64,000 nt of DNA. Source: Paenibacillus shirakamiensis (GTDB lineage: Bacteria > Bacillota > Bacilli > Paenibacillales > Paenibacillaceae). Under the pieces are notes generated by a model. It worked only from the letters and a program-made list of their open reading frames with translations. It had not been told where the DNA came from and made no database searches. Where the stretch lies: positions 186,001 through 250,000 of the forward strand of contig NZ_JAGGLD010000004.1 in the NCBI RefSeq assembly GCF_017874255.1, read 5' to 3'. A program made the position numbers and the translations under genes. Positions 26,066 to 34,967 of the stretch are shown in pieces. Position 1 is the stretch's first letter; every line of letters begins with the position of its first letter.

Positions 26066-26662
26066 ATGGTAGAATGGACGGAACGTATTTCTAAATACCG
26101 AAATGCCTTAATCTTAGCAATCATTCTGATGTTTGTTCTTTTAATAGGGTTTTATGTGCTGGCCGTACAACCTGTTCGGACAGAAGATCATGCTCAGCAA
26201 GAAGAGATTAGCTTAGTGACTGAGGAAAATGCAAGAATGCAGGAGAAGATCGCTTCTTTGAATGCAGCCGCTCAGGAGAATGCAGCGAATGGCGTCATGG
26301 ATCAAGCCTTACCTGCTGTAGAGAATACAGAGCAAATCATTCGTGACTTTAAGACGATTAGCGAAAAAACGTCGATCTCTCTGAAGGACGTGCAGTTCAC
26401 TATTCCTACGATGAATCATATTCGTATAGCTAAAGGAGATGAGAAATCTCCTTTCCCATCTGTCAAAGAAGTCAATATGACGGCGACCATTCAAGGGAAT
26501 CTTACGCAAATTCGTGCATGGATGGATGAGCTTCAAAAGCTGCCTCGTCTGCTTGTAGTAGATTCCTTTACTTTTGAGAAACCCTACGAGGTATCCCCTC
26601 CAGGCAGTATCATTGACGCAAATGTGTCATTTACCGCTTATTATCAACCTAATACCAAATAA
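26066..26662 (+). CDS. pilO: PilO-like pilus alignment protein
   Basis: 198 residues from ATG 26066 (GGAGAGGCAGG upstream). A cytosolic stub is followed by one membrane helix (ALILAIILMFVLLIGFYVLAV), a coiled coil (about 45-85) and a ferredoxin-like domain. Patterns such as IQGNLTQIRAWMDELQKLPRLLVV and SFTAYY fit PilO (the GxYxxixxFlxxl..L.Rl..v pattern). It would pair with the PilN half of the upstream protein. It ends the pilus operon in this window. Sequence conservation in this family is low, hence moderate confidence. Confidence 0.78.
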   Translation: MVEWTERISKYRNALILAIILMFVLLIGFYVLAVQPVRTEDHAQQEEISLVTEENARMQEKIASLNAAAQENAANGVMDQALPAVENTEQIIRDFKTISEKTSISLKDVQFTIPTMNHIRIAKGDEKSPFPSVKEVNMTATIQGNLTQIRAWMDELQKLPRLLVVDSFTFEKPYEVSPPGSIIDANVSFTAYYQPNTK

Positions 26663-26748
26663 ATCCTTTTGTGGTAATATAATTGAATACGTTGCTTTAG
26701 ATGTTCCGTATATATAAGTATACCTACGGAAAGGTGGTGCATCTGCTG

Positions 26749-27180
26749 ATGCATGCTTGGTTAATTTGGCTCATTATTGCTGGCGTATTACTTATTTTTG
26801 AGATGTTAACTTTAACATTTTACTTGTTATGGCTAAGTATTGGTGCAGCGGCGGCCGCGGTTGTAGCTTGGATCGTGCCGGATGCTATTCTTTGGCAAGT
26901 AGTCGTTGGATGTGTAGTTGCACTCGGATTAACCGTGTTCACAAGACCTTTGGTTCAGCGGGTACGTACATCCAGAGGATTTCAGGATTCGGGAACGGAT
27001 CTGGTTGGACGGGAAGGTCTAGTCGTGGAGCCCATTCGTCAAGGGCATTATGGCATTGTCAAAATAGGCGGGGATACTTGGAGTGCCTCCTCTCAACAGT
27101 CCTTAGACAAGTTCGAACGCGTCCGTGTTATTGAACGAGGGAATGCTATTATCGAAGTAGAACGTTGGGAGGAAATTTAA
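26749..27180 (+). CDS. NfeD-like membrane protein
   Basis: 143 residues from ATG 26749, with AAAGGTGG 11 nt upstream; the longer frame from 26701 has no ribosome site. Two or three membrane segments (WLIWLIIAGVLLIFEML..., AAVVAWIV, VVVGCVVALGLTVF) are followed by a small OB-fold domain (LVGREGLVVEPIRQGHYGIVKIGGDTW). This is the short NfeD type that works with an SPFH protein, encoded directly downstream. The pair is found in membrane microdomain and stress systems. A possible extended -10 (TGGTAATAT) lies at 26672-26680. Confidence 0.85.
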   Translation: MHAWLIWLIIAGVLLIFEMLTLTFYLLWLSIGAAAAAVVAWIVPDAILWQVVVGCVVALGLTVFTRPLVQRVRTSRGFQDSGTDLVGREGLVVEPIRQGHYGIVKIGGDTWSASSQQSLDKFERVRVIERGNAIIEVERWEEI

Positions 27181-27182
27181 TT

Positions 27183-28115
27183 ATGTATATCGGAGTAGTT
27201 GTTGGCGTGTTGTTAGTTGTTGTGATCGTATTCATAGCTCTAACGATTAAAATTGTACCTCAGCAAAGGGTAGGGGTTGTAGAGCGTCTGGGTAGGTTTA
27301 ATCGACTGCTTAACCCGGGGCTGAACATATTGATCCCGATTATCGATCACGTGAGAACTTATCATGACCTGAGAATTCAACAAGCAAATGTACCTCCACA
27401 GACGGTCATCACTAAGGATAACGTTCAGGTGCAGATTGATACGATCATTTTCTATCAAGTAGTCGGGCCTGAAGAGGCTACATATGGGATATCCGATTAT
27501 GTGTACGGGGTTCGTAATATCTCCACAGCTACGATGCGTCAGATTATCGGTAAGCTTGAGCTCGATGAGACCTTATCGGGACGGGAGAAGATCTCTACAG
27601 AAATTCGCCTTGCGCTAGATGAAGCCACCGAGAAATGGGGCGTGCGGATCGAACGTGTAGAAGTCATCGATATCAAACCACCTATGGATATCCAAGAAGC
27701 GATGGACAAACAAATGAAGGCCGAGCGTAGCAAACGTGCGATTGTTCTTGAAGCGGAAGCTGCCAAGCAGGATATGATTCTTCGTGCAGAAGGGGATAAA
27801 CAAAGTAAGATTCTGAAGGCTGAAGGGGATAAGGAGGCTCGGATTAGAGAAGCTGAGGGTCTGGGCCAAGCGCAGGAACTTGAAGCTCTAGGTCAGGCCA
27901 AAGCGATCTTGTCCGTTGCCGAAGCCGAAAAAAATCGAATTGAACTACTTCGTAGTGCGGGACTGGATGAAAATGTCCTAGCTTATCGTTCTTTTGAGGC
28001 ACTAGAGGAAGTATCCAAAGGTGCAGCGAATAAGATTTTCCTTCCAATTAGCGCAGTAGATACGCTAGGCAGTATTGGAGCCATTGGTGAAGTGTTCAAG
28101 AGCAAGGACAAGTAG
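27183..28115 (+). CDS. SPFH/stomatin-like membrane protein (QmcA type)
   Basis: 310 residues from ATG 27183, with GGAGG 10 nt upstream. An N-terminal membrane anchor (VVVGVLLVVVIVFIALTI) is followed by the SPFH domain (VPQQRVGVVERLGRFNRLLNPGL..., DNVQVQIDTIIFYQV, TMRQIIGKLELDETLSGREKI). A long helical Ala/Glu-rich segment with repeats (ILRAEGDKQSKILKAEGDK) and a conserved C terminus follow. Such proteins oligomerise at the membrane and act with NfeD in membrane organisation or protease control. The gene starts 2 bases after the nfeD-like gene, so both are co-translated. Confidence 0.9.
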   Translation: MYIGVVVGVLLVVVIVFIALTIKIVPQQRVGVVERLGRFNRLLNPGLNILIPIIDHVRTYHDLRIQQANVPPQTVITKDNVQVQIDTIIFYQVVGPEEATYGISDYVYGVRNISTATMRQIIGKLELDETLSGREKISTEIRLALDEATEKWGVRIERVEVIDIKPPMDIQEAMDKQMKAERSKRAIVLEAEAAKQDMILRAEGDKQSKILKAEGDKEARIREAEGLGQAQELEALGQAKAILSVAEAEKNRIELLRSAGLDENVLAYRSFEALEEVSKGAANKIFLPISAVDTLGSIGAIGEVFKSKDK

Positions 28116-28237
28116 GAACAGCAATCCCATGATCCTCAGTATTTATAGCAATACAAAATAAGATGTACAATTTATTCAGAGCATGAATGCCAGAATACTC
28201 AACTTTCCATATTTCTTCCATAACAAAATTTACACTA

Positions 28238-28273
28238 AAAGCCCCCGGGAATTGTAATTCCCAGGGGCTTTTT
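28238..28273. terminator. Bidirectional terminator between SPFH gene and pspA
   Basis: AAAGCCCCCGGGAATT pairs with AATTCCCAGGGGCTTTTT; A and T tracts flank both sides, so it can end both converging units. Confidence 0.9.
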
Positions 28274-28379
28274 CATAATGAATTCGTTACTCCTTTTTGC
28301 TAATAGGTCGGCGAAGACTGTTCACATTAGATTGATTCCCTAAGAGTATCCATCCATCAGAATGAAGATGTCACGTTCC

Positions 28380-29102
28380 TCACTCTTTATGTGTATCGGT
28401 TACTTTTCCTTGCAGGCGGCTGAGTTCATCCTCAACGGCACTATTTTTGGTATAGGAAGGTTGTTGAGGGCTTGAAGTAGATGCGCTACTGCCATTATAA
28501 CTTGAAGCATTAAGTCCTGCTTCCCATTGTAGAATCTTCTCTTCCATGCGCTCAAAACCACGGGCCGCTGTCCCACTAAGGTTAGAATATCCAGAAGTCC
28601 CTGCTCCGGTTGCGCCCCAGTTCGTATGGGAAGAGCTGGATTGCGCTTGGCGAGATCGTTCTTCTGCACGCTGTGCACGAGCTACGAGTTCTGTGCGTTT
28701 TTCTTTGAGGCGAGCGAACTCCTCTTTAGCAGTCTGAATGTGGAATTCTAGCTCTGTAATACGCTGACGAGTGATATCCAGGGTAACGCCATGTTCTTCT
28801 GCTTGCGTTTTGAAGGCGAGTTTGGCCTCCACTGCTTGACGTGCAGCGACTTCATTGCCTCCATTAAGCGCTTCTATAGCACGTTCTTCAGCAGTAGCCG
28901 CAGAGCGGATCGCTTCGTCCTTGCGGAAGGTTAGTACTTTAACAGAAGTGTGTTGTTCACTCAATTTCCGTTCAGATGAATCGATGTCTTCTTCTAAGTT
29001 GCGCAAATATTGATTCATAAGCATAACGGGGTTCTCCAGTTTGTTCAGCGCCTCATGGGCAGCCGCTTTGGTCAAATTCGCAATTCTCTCGAAAAAAGTC
29101 AT
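28380..29102 (-). CDS. pspA: PspA/IM30 family membrane-stress protein
   Basis: 240 residues, almost all helical. It begins MTFFERIANLTKAAAHEALNKLENPVMLM, the amphipathic helix and conserved opening of PspA/LiaH/Vipp1, and continues as coiled coil to about residue 170, then a flexible Ser/Gly/Asn-rich part and a final short helix (SAVEDELSRLQGKV). PspA proteins are ESCRT-III-like and assemble on damaged membrane from the cytosol. It lies 14 bases after a PspC-domain gene in the same direction, so the two form a small envelope-stress operon. AAGGAGAG precedes the ATG. Confidence 0.92.
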   Translation of the reverse strand: MTFFERIANLTKAAAHEALNKLENPVMLMNQYLRNLEEDIDSSERKLSEQHTSVKVLTFRKDEAIRSAATAEERAIEALNGGNEVAARQAVEAKLAFKTQAEEHGVTLDITRQRITELEFHIQTAKEEFARLKEKRTELVARAQRAEERSRQAQSSSSHTNWGATGAGTSGYSNLSGTAARGFERMEEKILQWEAGLNASSYNGSSASTSSPQQPSYTKNSAVEDELSRLQGKVTDTHKE

Positions 29103-29116
29103 GTGTACATCTCTCC

Positions 29117-29347
29117 TTATTTGTAGTTGGAAAAGCTATCGTAAGTGTCAAAGCCGTATTCAGGTTCTTTGGGAATCACAAGGCTGGCCACAATGTAGAT
29201 AAAAGCAAACGTTCCAAAGCTAAAGATGGCGCCTAGCGCAGCCACAAGACGAATGAGTGTAGGGTCAATGTTAAAGTATCGAGCGACACCGCCGCAGATT
29301 CCTGTGATCATTCGGTCAGACCGAGATCGGTATAATTTGTTCTTCAT
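29117..29347 (-). CDS. pspC: PspC-domain small membrane protein
   Basis: 76 residues. KLYRSRSDRMITGICGGVARYF is the PspC signature, followed by a membrane segment with AALGAIFSFGTFAFIYIVASLVIP. Short PspC proteins of Gram-positives sense or tune the envelope-stress response. It is the first gene of the pair with pspA. Confidence 0.9.
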   Translation of the reverse strand: MKNKLYRSRSDRMITGICGGVARYFNIDPTLIRLVAALGAIFSFGTFAFIYIVASLVIPKEPEYGFDTYDSFSNYK

Positions 29348-29662
29348 AATCTAATCTCTCCTCTGTCAATGGTTGATCTAGCAGACTGAGGCGGGTGCAA
29401 CCAAGGTCTCATTCGTCGTTCGCCTCTCTTGCTTCATGTCTATATCTTACGCTGTAATCAAAGGATTCAAAACGGCCCTTAGGCGGTTTGTGAACTGGAC
29501 CTGAGGAGGGGATGAGGCTCAACACTTAGACTGGGTTCCCATTTTTAAACCTATCAAAATTTCATCCCTGATAATTAGAAAAAGCGAATGACAGCTGAAA
29601 ATTCGAATATTACAATAAAAGGAATACCGTAGTCGATTCGAAATATAGGAGGCGCTAATGAG
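29348..29662. other. Divergent intergenic region
   Basis: 315 bases between pspC and a flavoprotein gene. It must carry promoters in both directions, but I see no clear sigma-A match and no conserved RNA. A 116-codon minus frame reaching in from 29869 is a shadow of the flavoprotein gene. Confidence 0.5.
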
Positions 29663-30220
29663 ATGAGTGTCGTTGTTTTGCAGGGAAGTGCACGTGCTGG
29701 AGGGAATACGGAAGAATTGGTAGAGCTGGTGCTTCAGGATATACCGCATACTCACGTGATCCTTCGCGATCATGAGATTCAGCCGATTGTAGATCAAAGG
29801 CATGCCGAAGGCGGATTTCAGACGGTGGAAGATGATTACGATGCTCTGATTCAGCAGGTGCTTGAGCATGATATTTTGATTTTTGCTACGCCTGTATACT
29901 GGTATGGCATTTCGGGGACGCTCAAGACATTTGTGGATCGGTGGTCGCAGAGCTTGCGATCGCAGGAGTATGATTTCAAATCGTTAATCTCCGGGAAAAA
30001 AGCATACGTGGTCGTGGTAGGCGGAGATGATCCAAGAATTAAGGCGCTTCCTTTGCTTCAGCAGTTGAAATACACATTTGACTTTGTAGGGCTATCATTC
30101 GAGGGATACGTCATTGGAAAAGCCAGCAAGCCCGGTGATATCGCCTCGGATGAACGGGCGCTGCATGACGCGAAGGGATTGAATGCGCAGCTTAAGGCTG
30201 TACTCGCTGTTAAGTCGTAA
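29663..30220 (+). CDS. NAD(P)H-dependent FMN-binding oxidoreductase (flavodoxin fold)
   Basis: 185 residues. The flavodoxin-like fold shows the FMN phosphate loop LQGSARAGGNTEELVELVL at the N terminus and a second FMN loop ATPVYWYGISGTLKTFVDRW. It would pass electrons from NAD(P)H to quinones, flavins or other acceptors in the cytosol. The ATG at 29663 is preceded by ATAGGAGGCGC at 11-nt spacing. It is a single-gene unit. The acceptor is unknown. Confidence 0.85.
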   Translation: MSVVVLQGSARAGGNTEELVELVLQDIPHTHVILRDHEIQPIVDQRHAEGGFQTVEDDYDALIQQVLEHDILIFATPVYWYGISGTLKTFVDRWSQSLRSQEYDFKSLISGKKAYVVVVGGDDPRIKALPLLQQLKYTFDFVGLSFEGYVIGKASKPGDIASDERALHDAKGLNAQLKAVLAVKS

Positions 30221-30412
30221 CATCATTATCTGGACTGTTTGGATGTATAAACTAGGTTAAGAAATATATTTGAAGAAATCTAAGATATTTTGTTCCAAAT
30301 ATTTTGTGAACACCTTGGCATAGCAACATAGGAACATCCGAATAAGCATAACCCAAGACAATTAATGCGGAAAGAATAAGGGTATGAGGTTAAGCCCAAG
30401 CTTACACCATAC

Positions 30413-30446
30413 AAAAAGGCGAGGGCCAAAGCCCCCTCCTTTTATA
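30413..30446 (-). terminator. Terminator of ycnJ-ycnI
   Basis: Read leftward, AAAGGAGGGGGC pairs with GCCCTCGCCTTTTT around TTTG, directly after the ycnI stop. Confidence 0.88.
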
Positions 30447-30449
30447 ATA

Positions 30450-31163
30450 TTAACGTCTAATTTTACGAACGAACAAAATGGATACCCAGAGAGATACAAG
30501 AGAAGCGACTAAAGCCAAGGCTGATAGGACGACAGCGACCGTCTGCCCACTGGACCATTCCGTAGTTACGGGCTCTGCTGAAGAATTATCGGCTACTGCG
30601 TTACCTGTATTTGTGTCTTTATTTACATTTGTATTCGTATTAGGCGTAGCCGCATGCTCATCCTTGGCCGGTTCAGCTGGTGTAGAAGATGTGCTCGCTG
30701 TAATTTGGGTTACCGAATGGGGACTTTCTCCGCCATCGCCTGTCCACTCGACAATCGTTCCGTCTTTGTAGTACTGGAAGGCATCCCAGTTAAGTGTGGC
30801 ATCTTTGGCGGGGTTCTGAGCCACAAAGTTAAATTGTTGGAACTGACCTGCGAGAATGCCTTCGCCTACGGCTGTCCAAGTTACGTTGGTTATTTTACCT
30901 GCTGAATCTTTCGTAGTCTCTACTTTCCAGCCGGGTACAGGTTGATAATTTTTGAAATCTGCGTTCGCTGGTATTTTCAGAGCAATTTTGGTTGTAGCTA
31001 CGTCTTTTTCCACTGGAATTTTGATGGAATATGTCTCATAGGCTTTGGGCTCGGAGGTTGTAGGACTGACGGTCACATGCGCACTGGCTACGCCTGCAAA
31101 CAGCAAGGCACCCACGGCCATACTGGAAAAAGTAGTCATAATACGGGTCAATTTGATTGTCAT
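30450..31163 (-). CDS. ycnI: YcnI-like copper-binding protein (DUF1775)
   Basis: 237 residues. A signal peptide ends near GVASAHVTV, which exposes the N-terminal histidine of the mature protein, the copper ligand of this family. A beta-sandwich DUF1775 domain (about 28-150; IKIPVEKDVATTKIALKIP, WTAVGEGILAGQFQQFNF, WTGDGGE) follows, with the conserved tryptophan. A Thr/Asn-rich linker leads to a C-terminal membrane helix (VAVVLSALALVASLVSLWVSI) and basic tail. It is anchored outside the membrane and likely hands copper to the YcnJ-type protein encoded upstream. AAAGGAG precedes the ATG. Confidence 0.88.
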   Translation of the reverse strand: MTIKLTRIMTTFSSMAVGALLFAGVASAHVTVSPTTSEPKAYETYSIKIPVEKDVATTKIALKIPANADFKNYQPVPGWKVETTKDSAGKITNVTWTAVGEGILAGQFQQFNFVAQNPAKDATLNWDAFQYYKDGTIVEWTGDGGESPHSVTQITASTSSTPAEPAKDEHAATPNTNTNVNKDTNTGNAVADNSSAEPVTTEWSSGQTVAVVLSALALVASLVSLWVSILFVRKIRR

Positions 31164-31295
31164 AATTGAATTCTCCTTTAGTGTAGAATCTTGAATAGTG
31201 TAGAACCTTGAATTATAAGATCTGATTTATGGTGTTAATAATTTGGAGTTAAGATTGGTCACATGGTGAATGGGTTAACTACTCGAAAATTAGGA

Positions 31296-32960
31296 TTATG
31301 GAGTTCCTGCATTAAAGTTGACACTGCCATTTAAGGAATCCAGTGATTTGAGCAGAATATGATATTGAATTTCCCATTTCCCTGCCATCGTAATTAGATC
31401 TTCCGTCTGCAAAGGCGAGGCCGTTCCAGGAATTTTCACTTCGAGCGTGCCCATAGCCATCTCTTGAGAACTCAGATTTAGTGTTACCTGTTCAACGTCT
31501 TTTACCGGCTTACCATTTGGGTCTTCTACGGATACTTTAAATTCATTTTTACCCATAATGTTCGGGGAGATATCTAGCGTTACTGTGTAGCCTGTGCGTG
31601 TCTTATCTACGATATGGGCGGGTCCGGGATGCGATAGGGCTGTGGGTAAGTTCGTCAGCACGGCAGCCAGAATTAGCACAACAATACCTACCACAAACTC
31701 GATCCAGACTCCCTTTCCAAGCTCACGCTGGCTTTTTCGTCCCCGTAAAAAACCACTTATAGCAAATCCGAACATGATTAGGAATAAAGCGATTTTGGCT
31801 AGTAGCACTTGTCCATAAAGGGAAGTGAATAGCGAACCTAGCGACGGAGTGTAAATTTTAATTCCGTAAAGGCCGCTGCCTACTAGTAAAATGACACAGA
31901 TTGTACCTACTAAGGAGAATCGCTGAATTGTAGCAAAGTAAAACTGTTTTCGTGCATCTCCTTCAGGCTGAATCTTCGCTATGAATGGAAGCAAAAATGC
32001 AAGTGCCAGCAAGGCCCCAAGCCATAGAGAGGCAGCAGCCAAATGAACGAACCCGCTGAATACGGCAAGCCCTTCAATATCCGCGGATGCGGCATGGCCC
32101 ATGAAGGATTTGGCTACAAACAGACCAATGACCGTCACCAGAGCAAAACCTGCATAGATCGTCTTCTCTCCAGTGTTAATCTTGGGGAATAGTCCACAGG
32201 TTAGACCTGCAAGGACAAGGAATAACAAGGCTTCCGTCCACCATATGGAGCCAAAGGTCGTGAACCGAAGCGATTCACCAATCACACCACTGCTGAATAC
32301 TTCACTCCAACTCACAGCTGCATCATGTTTGGCTTGCAAGGGCAGGCTGAGCAGAATACCTATGGCTGCAAGGATGAGTGAAATAATAAGCAGCCATTGT
32401 GTTCTGCGGGATGCATAAGAAGCTTTTCGCTGCGCTTTAGGCAGAAGATACAAGTGGAACAACAGGATGCCGGCGTATAAGGACAGACCGATATACTGCA
32501 TCCAGCGAATTAAGGTCTGATCCCAGCCAGGAAGTGCTGTTCCTTCATCTACGGCTGTTGGTGTCTGTGTACTTCCTCCGGTTCCCATAATGAACGGAAT
32601 TACACCCGTAATGGGATGACCATCGGCAGATACCACACGCCAATTAATCGTATAGATGTCATCCGGTAGAGTTTGACTAAGCTTAGCCGTCAATCTCGCT
32701 GGATTGTTGGTATCGATAGTGGATGGACCGAGCGTAATCTTCTTTCCCGTCGCACTTGTCATTTCAATGGAATGGAATACATTCTCCACCGCTTCATTGA
32801 AAACAATACTAATTTCTTTAGGTGCGGTAGTTAAAGTCTGGTTCGGCGTCGGATTGGAAGTTACAATATTAGCGTGTGCCGAAGCTAGTCCCGGACACAA
32901 AATCAAGACTATGCCGAGGAGTATAAAGATAATACCGTTTCTGTGCTTAGCGAATAGCAT
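31296..32960 (-). CDS. ycnJ: CopC-CopD fusion copper transport protein (YcnJ)
   Basis: 554 residues. The signal peptide ends at ASAHANIVTSNP, again giving a mature N-terminal His. The CopC domain (about 28-125) has the second histidine motif SADGHPITG. Eight or so membrane helices of CopD follow (about 150-440), then an extracellular YtkA-like beta domain (IVDKTRTGYTVTLDISPNI...) at the C terminus. In B. subtilis YcnJ imports copper under low-copper conditions. It leads a two-gene unit with ycnI 132 bases downstream. The regulator YcnK is not seen nearby. Confidence 0.9.
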   Translation of the reverse strand: MLFAKHRNGIIFILLGIVLILCPGLASAHANIVTSNPTPNQTLTTAPKEISIVFNEAVENVFHSIEMTSATGKKITLGPSTIDTNNPARLTAKLSQTLPDDIYTINWRVVSADGHPITGVIPFIMGTGGSTQTPTAVDEGTALPGWDQTLIRWMQYIGLSLYAGILLFHLYLLPKAQRKASYASRRTQWLLIISLILAAIGILLSLPLQAKHDAAVSWSEVFSSGVIGESLRFTTFGSIWWTEALLFLVLAGLTCGLFPKINTGEKTIYAGFALVTVIGLFVAKSFMGHAASADIEGLAVFSGFVHLAAASLWLGALLALAFLLPFIAKIQPEGDARKQFYFATIQRFSLVGTICVILLVGSGLYGIKIYTPSLGSLFTSLYGQVLLAKIALFLIMFGFAISGFLRGRKSQRELGKGVWIEFVVGIVVLILAAVLTNLPTALSHPGPAHIVDKTRTGYTVTLDISPNIMGKNEFKVSVEDPNGKPVKDVEQVTLNLSSQEMAMGTLEVKIPGTASPLQTEDLITMAGKWEIQYHILLKSLDSLNGSVNFNAGTP

Positions 32961-33119
32961 GATTCAATCACCTTCTCTTTTAACATTCTTTACTATTGTA
33001 GCGCACGAGTATTGGTTTGGCATGACTACAACGGGCTATATCGCCAAGGATATACCCTTGAGTATGTCCAATTTGTGAAAGGAGTGCTCTTTAAGACTAG
33101 AAAAAGATGATTTTGTATG

Positions 33120-33148
33120 TTGCATACCCCTAGGGGGTATAATATAAT
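33120..33148 (+). promoter_or_regulatory. copZ promoter with CsoR-like operator in the spacer
   Basis: TTGCAT and TATAAT are separated by exactly 17 bases. The spacer holds ATACCCCTAGGGGGTAT (33124-33140), a GC-rich dyad resembling the CsoR operator of copZA. A bound repressor would block polymerase, so copper should induce copZ. Confidence 0.75.
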
Positions 33149-33210
33149 AAGATTATAATTATTATTAATTACGGTCAATAAACTTATGAAATAAAAGGGG
33201 ATGGACAAGT

Positions 33211-33411
33211 ATGGCACAAGTTACTCTTCAAGTTGAAGGCATGTCTTGCAATCATTGTGTGAATGCTGTTGAGGGTGCACTATCCAAAGCGGGAGCTGAA
33301 GGCAAAGTTGATTTATCTGCCAAGGCCGTAACCGTAATCTATGATGAACAAAAGCTGTCACTTGAAGCGATTAAAACAGCCATTGAGGATCAAGGGTACG
33401 ACGTCGTTTAA
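33211..33411 (+). CDS. copZ: Copper chaperone CopZ
   Basis: 66 residues, a single HMA domain. The Cu(I) motif GMSCNHC (Cys13, Cys16) lies in the first loop. Met11 and Tyr64 (DQGYDVV) are at the family positions. It carries Cu(I) in the cytosol, normally to the exporter CopA and to CsoR. Here it is a single-gene unit between its own promoter/operator and a terminator; no copA or csoR is adjacent. Confidence 0.93.
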   Translation: MAQVTLQVEGMSCNHCVNAVEGALSKAGAEGKVDLSAKAVTVIYDEQKLSLEAIKTAIEDQGYDVV

Positions 33412-33434
33412 CTTTACAGGTATAAAGATAGACC

Positions 33435-33475
33435 AACAAAAAGGAGACCGCTTTAGGCGATCTCCTTTTTGTTGT
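33435..33475 (+). terminator. Terminator of copZ
   Basis: AACAAAAAGGAGACCGC pairs with GCGATCTCCTTTTTGTT. Tracts on both sides make it strong. Confidence 0.92.
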
Positions 33476-33692
33476 CACGTCTCTGATGTGTAATGATTTA
33501 ATTCTTCGTGATTACTTTCCTTACAGTCCAATAACATAAGGACTGAGCAGTAGATGCCCTGCCATTTGGACTTCTGCAAGTGACAATATACAGGGCACCA
33601 AGTAAGTCACTCCTTACTTGAAATGGGGTTCGTCTAATGGAACGTAAGAATTTGCATTTTAGATGACCCAACTTCTTACATTGGATTTCAGC

Positions 33693-33721
33693 TTGACGAA
33701 AAGACATCCATAAGCTATATT
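33693..33721 (+). promoter_or_regulatory. Promoter of the ABC-2 permease gene
   Basis: TTGACG and TATATT are 17 bases apart. The predicted start of transcription (about 33728) is immediately before the palindrome at 33734. Confidence 0.65.
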
Positions 33722-33733
33722 TTAAACACAAGT

Positions 33734-33751
33734 TTTAAACGAACGTTTAAA
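33734..33751. promoter_or_regulatory. Perfect palindromic operator TTTAAACG-AA-CGTTTAAA
   Basis: An 8-base perfect inverted repeat with a two-base centre, just past the predicted transcription start and before the ABC-2 permease ribosome site. TTTTAAAC also occurs once more 14 bases upstream. It is a strong candidate for the site of the TetR-family regulator encoded downstream. Confidence 0.65.
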
Positions 33752-33780
33752 GCAATCTTAGTTTCGAGAGGCGATGAATC

Positions 33781-34950
33781 ATGTTACACACGTTTAAAGG
33801 GCTTCTACGTAAGCCGCCTACTATTATAGGCTTAATTATGGCATTTGCTTTTCAAATTATATTCTGTGTAGTCTGGATGACAGGATATAGCGGAGTGAAC
33901 GATCGAGTCAAAGATTTTCATATTGCTATTGTGAACGAAGCCGGTGCTACAGGTCAGGCTATATCACAGCAACTGGCAAGCAAGTTGCCTTTCCAGATTA
34001 AGGAGGAGAAGGCTCAGCAAGCGGCCGATCTACTGAACAGCCGGGATGTTCAGATGATTGTCACTATTCCAAGCGGTTTTAAAGAAGCTTTAACTACACC
34101 GGGAACTGAGGCTAAACTGCAGTTCACAATCAATGAATCCAACCCTGTCACTATCAAGAGTGTGATGCAGAATACAGCGAATCAAATTGCGGAGTCGGTA
34201 AATCGCAATGCGGCGGGTCAAGGCACAACAGCCGTATTGGAACAGCTTCATCTTCCTGCGACTCAGGCGACGGCCACTTCTCAAGCATTACAAAATAAAG
34301 TAAGTGCAGACCTTATCTATACGAATAAGGTAGATGGTATGAACAATCAAATGGTACCGATGATGTTGGTCCTTGCTTCCTTTGTTGGAGCCATGATTAT
34401 GGGGATGAATGTGCAACAAGGTGCAGCGATTATGGCTAAATTTGCGAATAAATGGTCTATTTTTATCTCCCGTAGTGTGCTCAATCTAATTACTGCTGTG
34501 GTTGTCTCCCTAGTGGGATCAACGCTCGTAGTACTGCTCGGAGGTCAGACCGCCCATGGATTCTTAGGTTTATGGTTGTTCCTTAGCTTGTTCCTAGCCA
34601 CCTTTATGCTGTTCTCCCAAATGTTCTTAATGGTGTTTGGCATGGCGGGTATGCTAGTTAACGCGATTATGCTCTCCCTCCAACTGGTAAGTTCAGGAGC
34701 CATGGTGCCTAGATCATTACTCAGTTCCACATTCCAGACTATTGGAGATTTCTTGCCAGCGACCTACGCGGTTGAAGGTCTAATGAACCTACAGTTTGGT
34801 GGACCTGGGGTAGGACCTGACGTTACAGCGTTAGTGATAGTGAGCGGCGTAAGCCTTGTGATCTCTGCAATTGCTGTGGCTTTGCACAAGTCCAATCCAC
34901 TACCGCTTCCGCTAGAATCTACAGATATTGCGGAACCTGCAACGATTTAA
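33781..34950 (+). CDS. ABC-2/YhgE-type membrane exporter (no ATPase domain)
   Basis: 389 residues. One N-terminal membrane helix (about 13-35), a roughly 160-residue extracytoplasmic domain (FHIAIVNEAGATGQAIS..., MIVTIPSGFKEALTTPG, FTINESNPVTIKSVMQ), and five or six helices at the C terminus (200-375). This is the architecture of ABC-2 type/DUF3533 (YhgE/Pip-like) permeases. No ATP-binding protein is encoded beside it. Such genes linked to TetR regulators often export drugs or toxic metabolites. GAGAGGCGATGAATC precedes the ATG; a terminator follows. The substrate is unknown. Confidence 0.8.
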   Translation: MLHTFKGLLRKPPTIIGLIMAFAFQIIFCVVWMTGYSGVNDRVKDFHIAIVNEAGATGQAISQQLASKLPFQIKEEKAQQAADLLNSRDVQMIVTIPSGFKEALTTPGTEAKLQFTINESNPVTIKSVMQNTANQIAESVNRNAAGQGTTAVLEQLHLPATQATATSQALQNKVSADLIYTNKVDGMNNQMVPMMLVLASFVGAMIMGMNVQQGAAIMAKFANKWSIFISRSVLNLITAVVVSLVGSTLVVLLGGQTAHGFLGLWLFLSLFLATFMLFSQMFLMVFGMAGMLVNAIMLSLQLVSSGAMVPRSLLSSTFQTIGDFLPATYAVEGLMNLQFGGPGVGPDVTALVIVSGVSLVISAIAVALHKSNPLPLPLESTDIAEPATI

Positions 34951-34967
34951 GTTATATTTACGTAAAT

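Noticed and set aside
33026..33217. 63-codon minus frame overlapping the copZ promoter
   Set aside because: It crosses the clear promoter/operator of copZ, has no ribosome site and no recognisable fold.
33498..33731. 77-codon minus frame before the ABC-2 permease gene
   Set aside because: It covers the predicted promoter of the permease gene; composition looks random.
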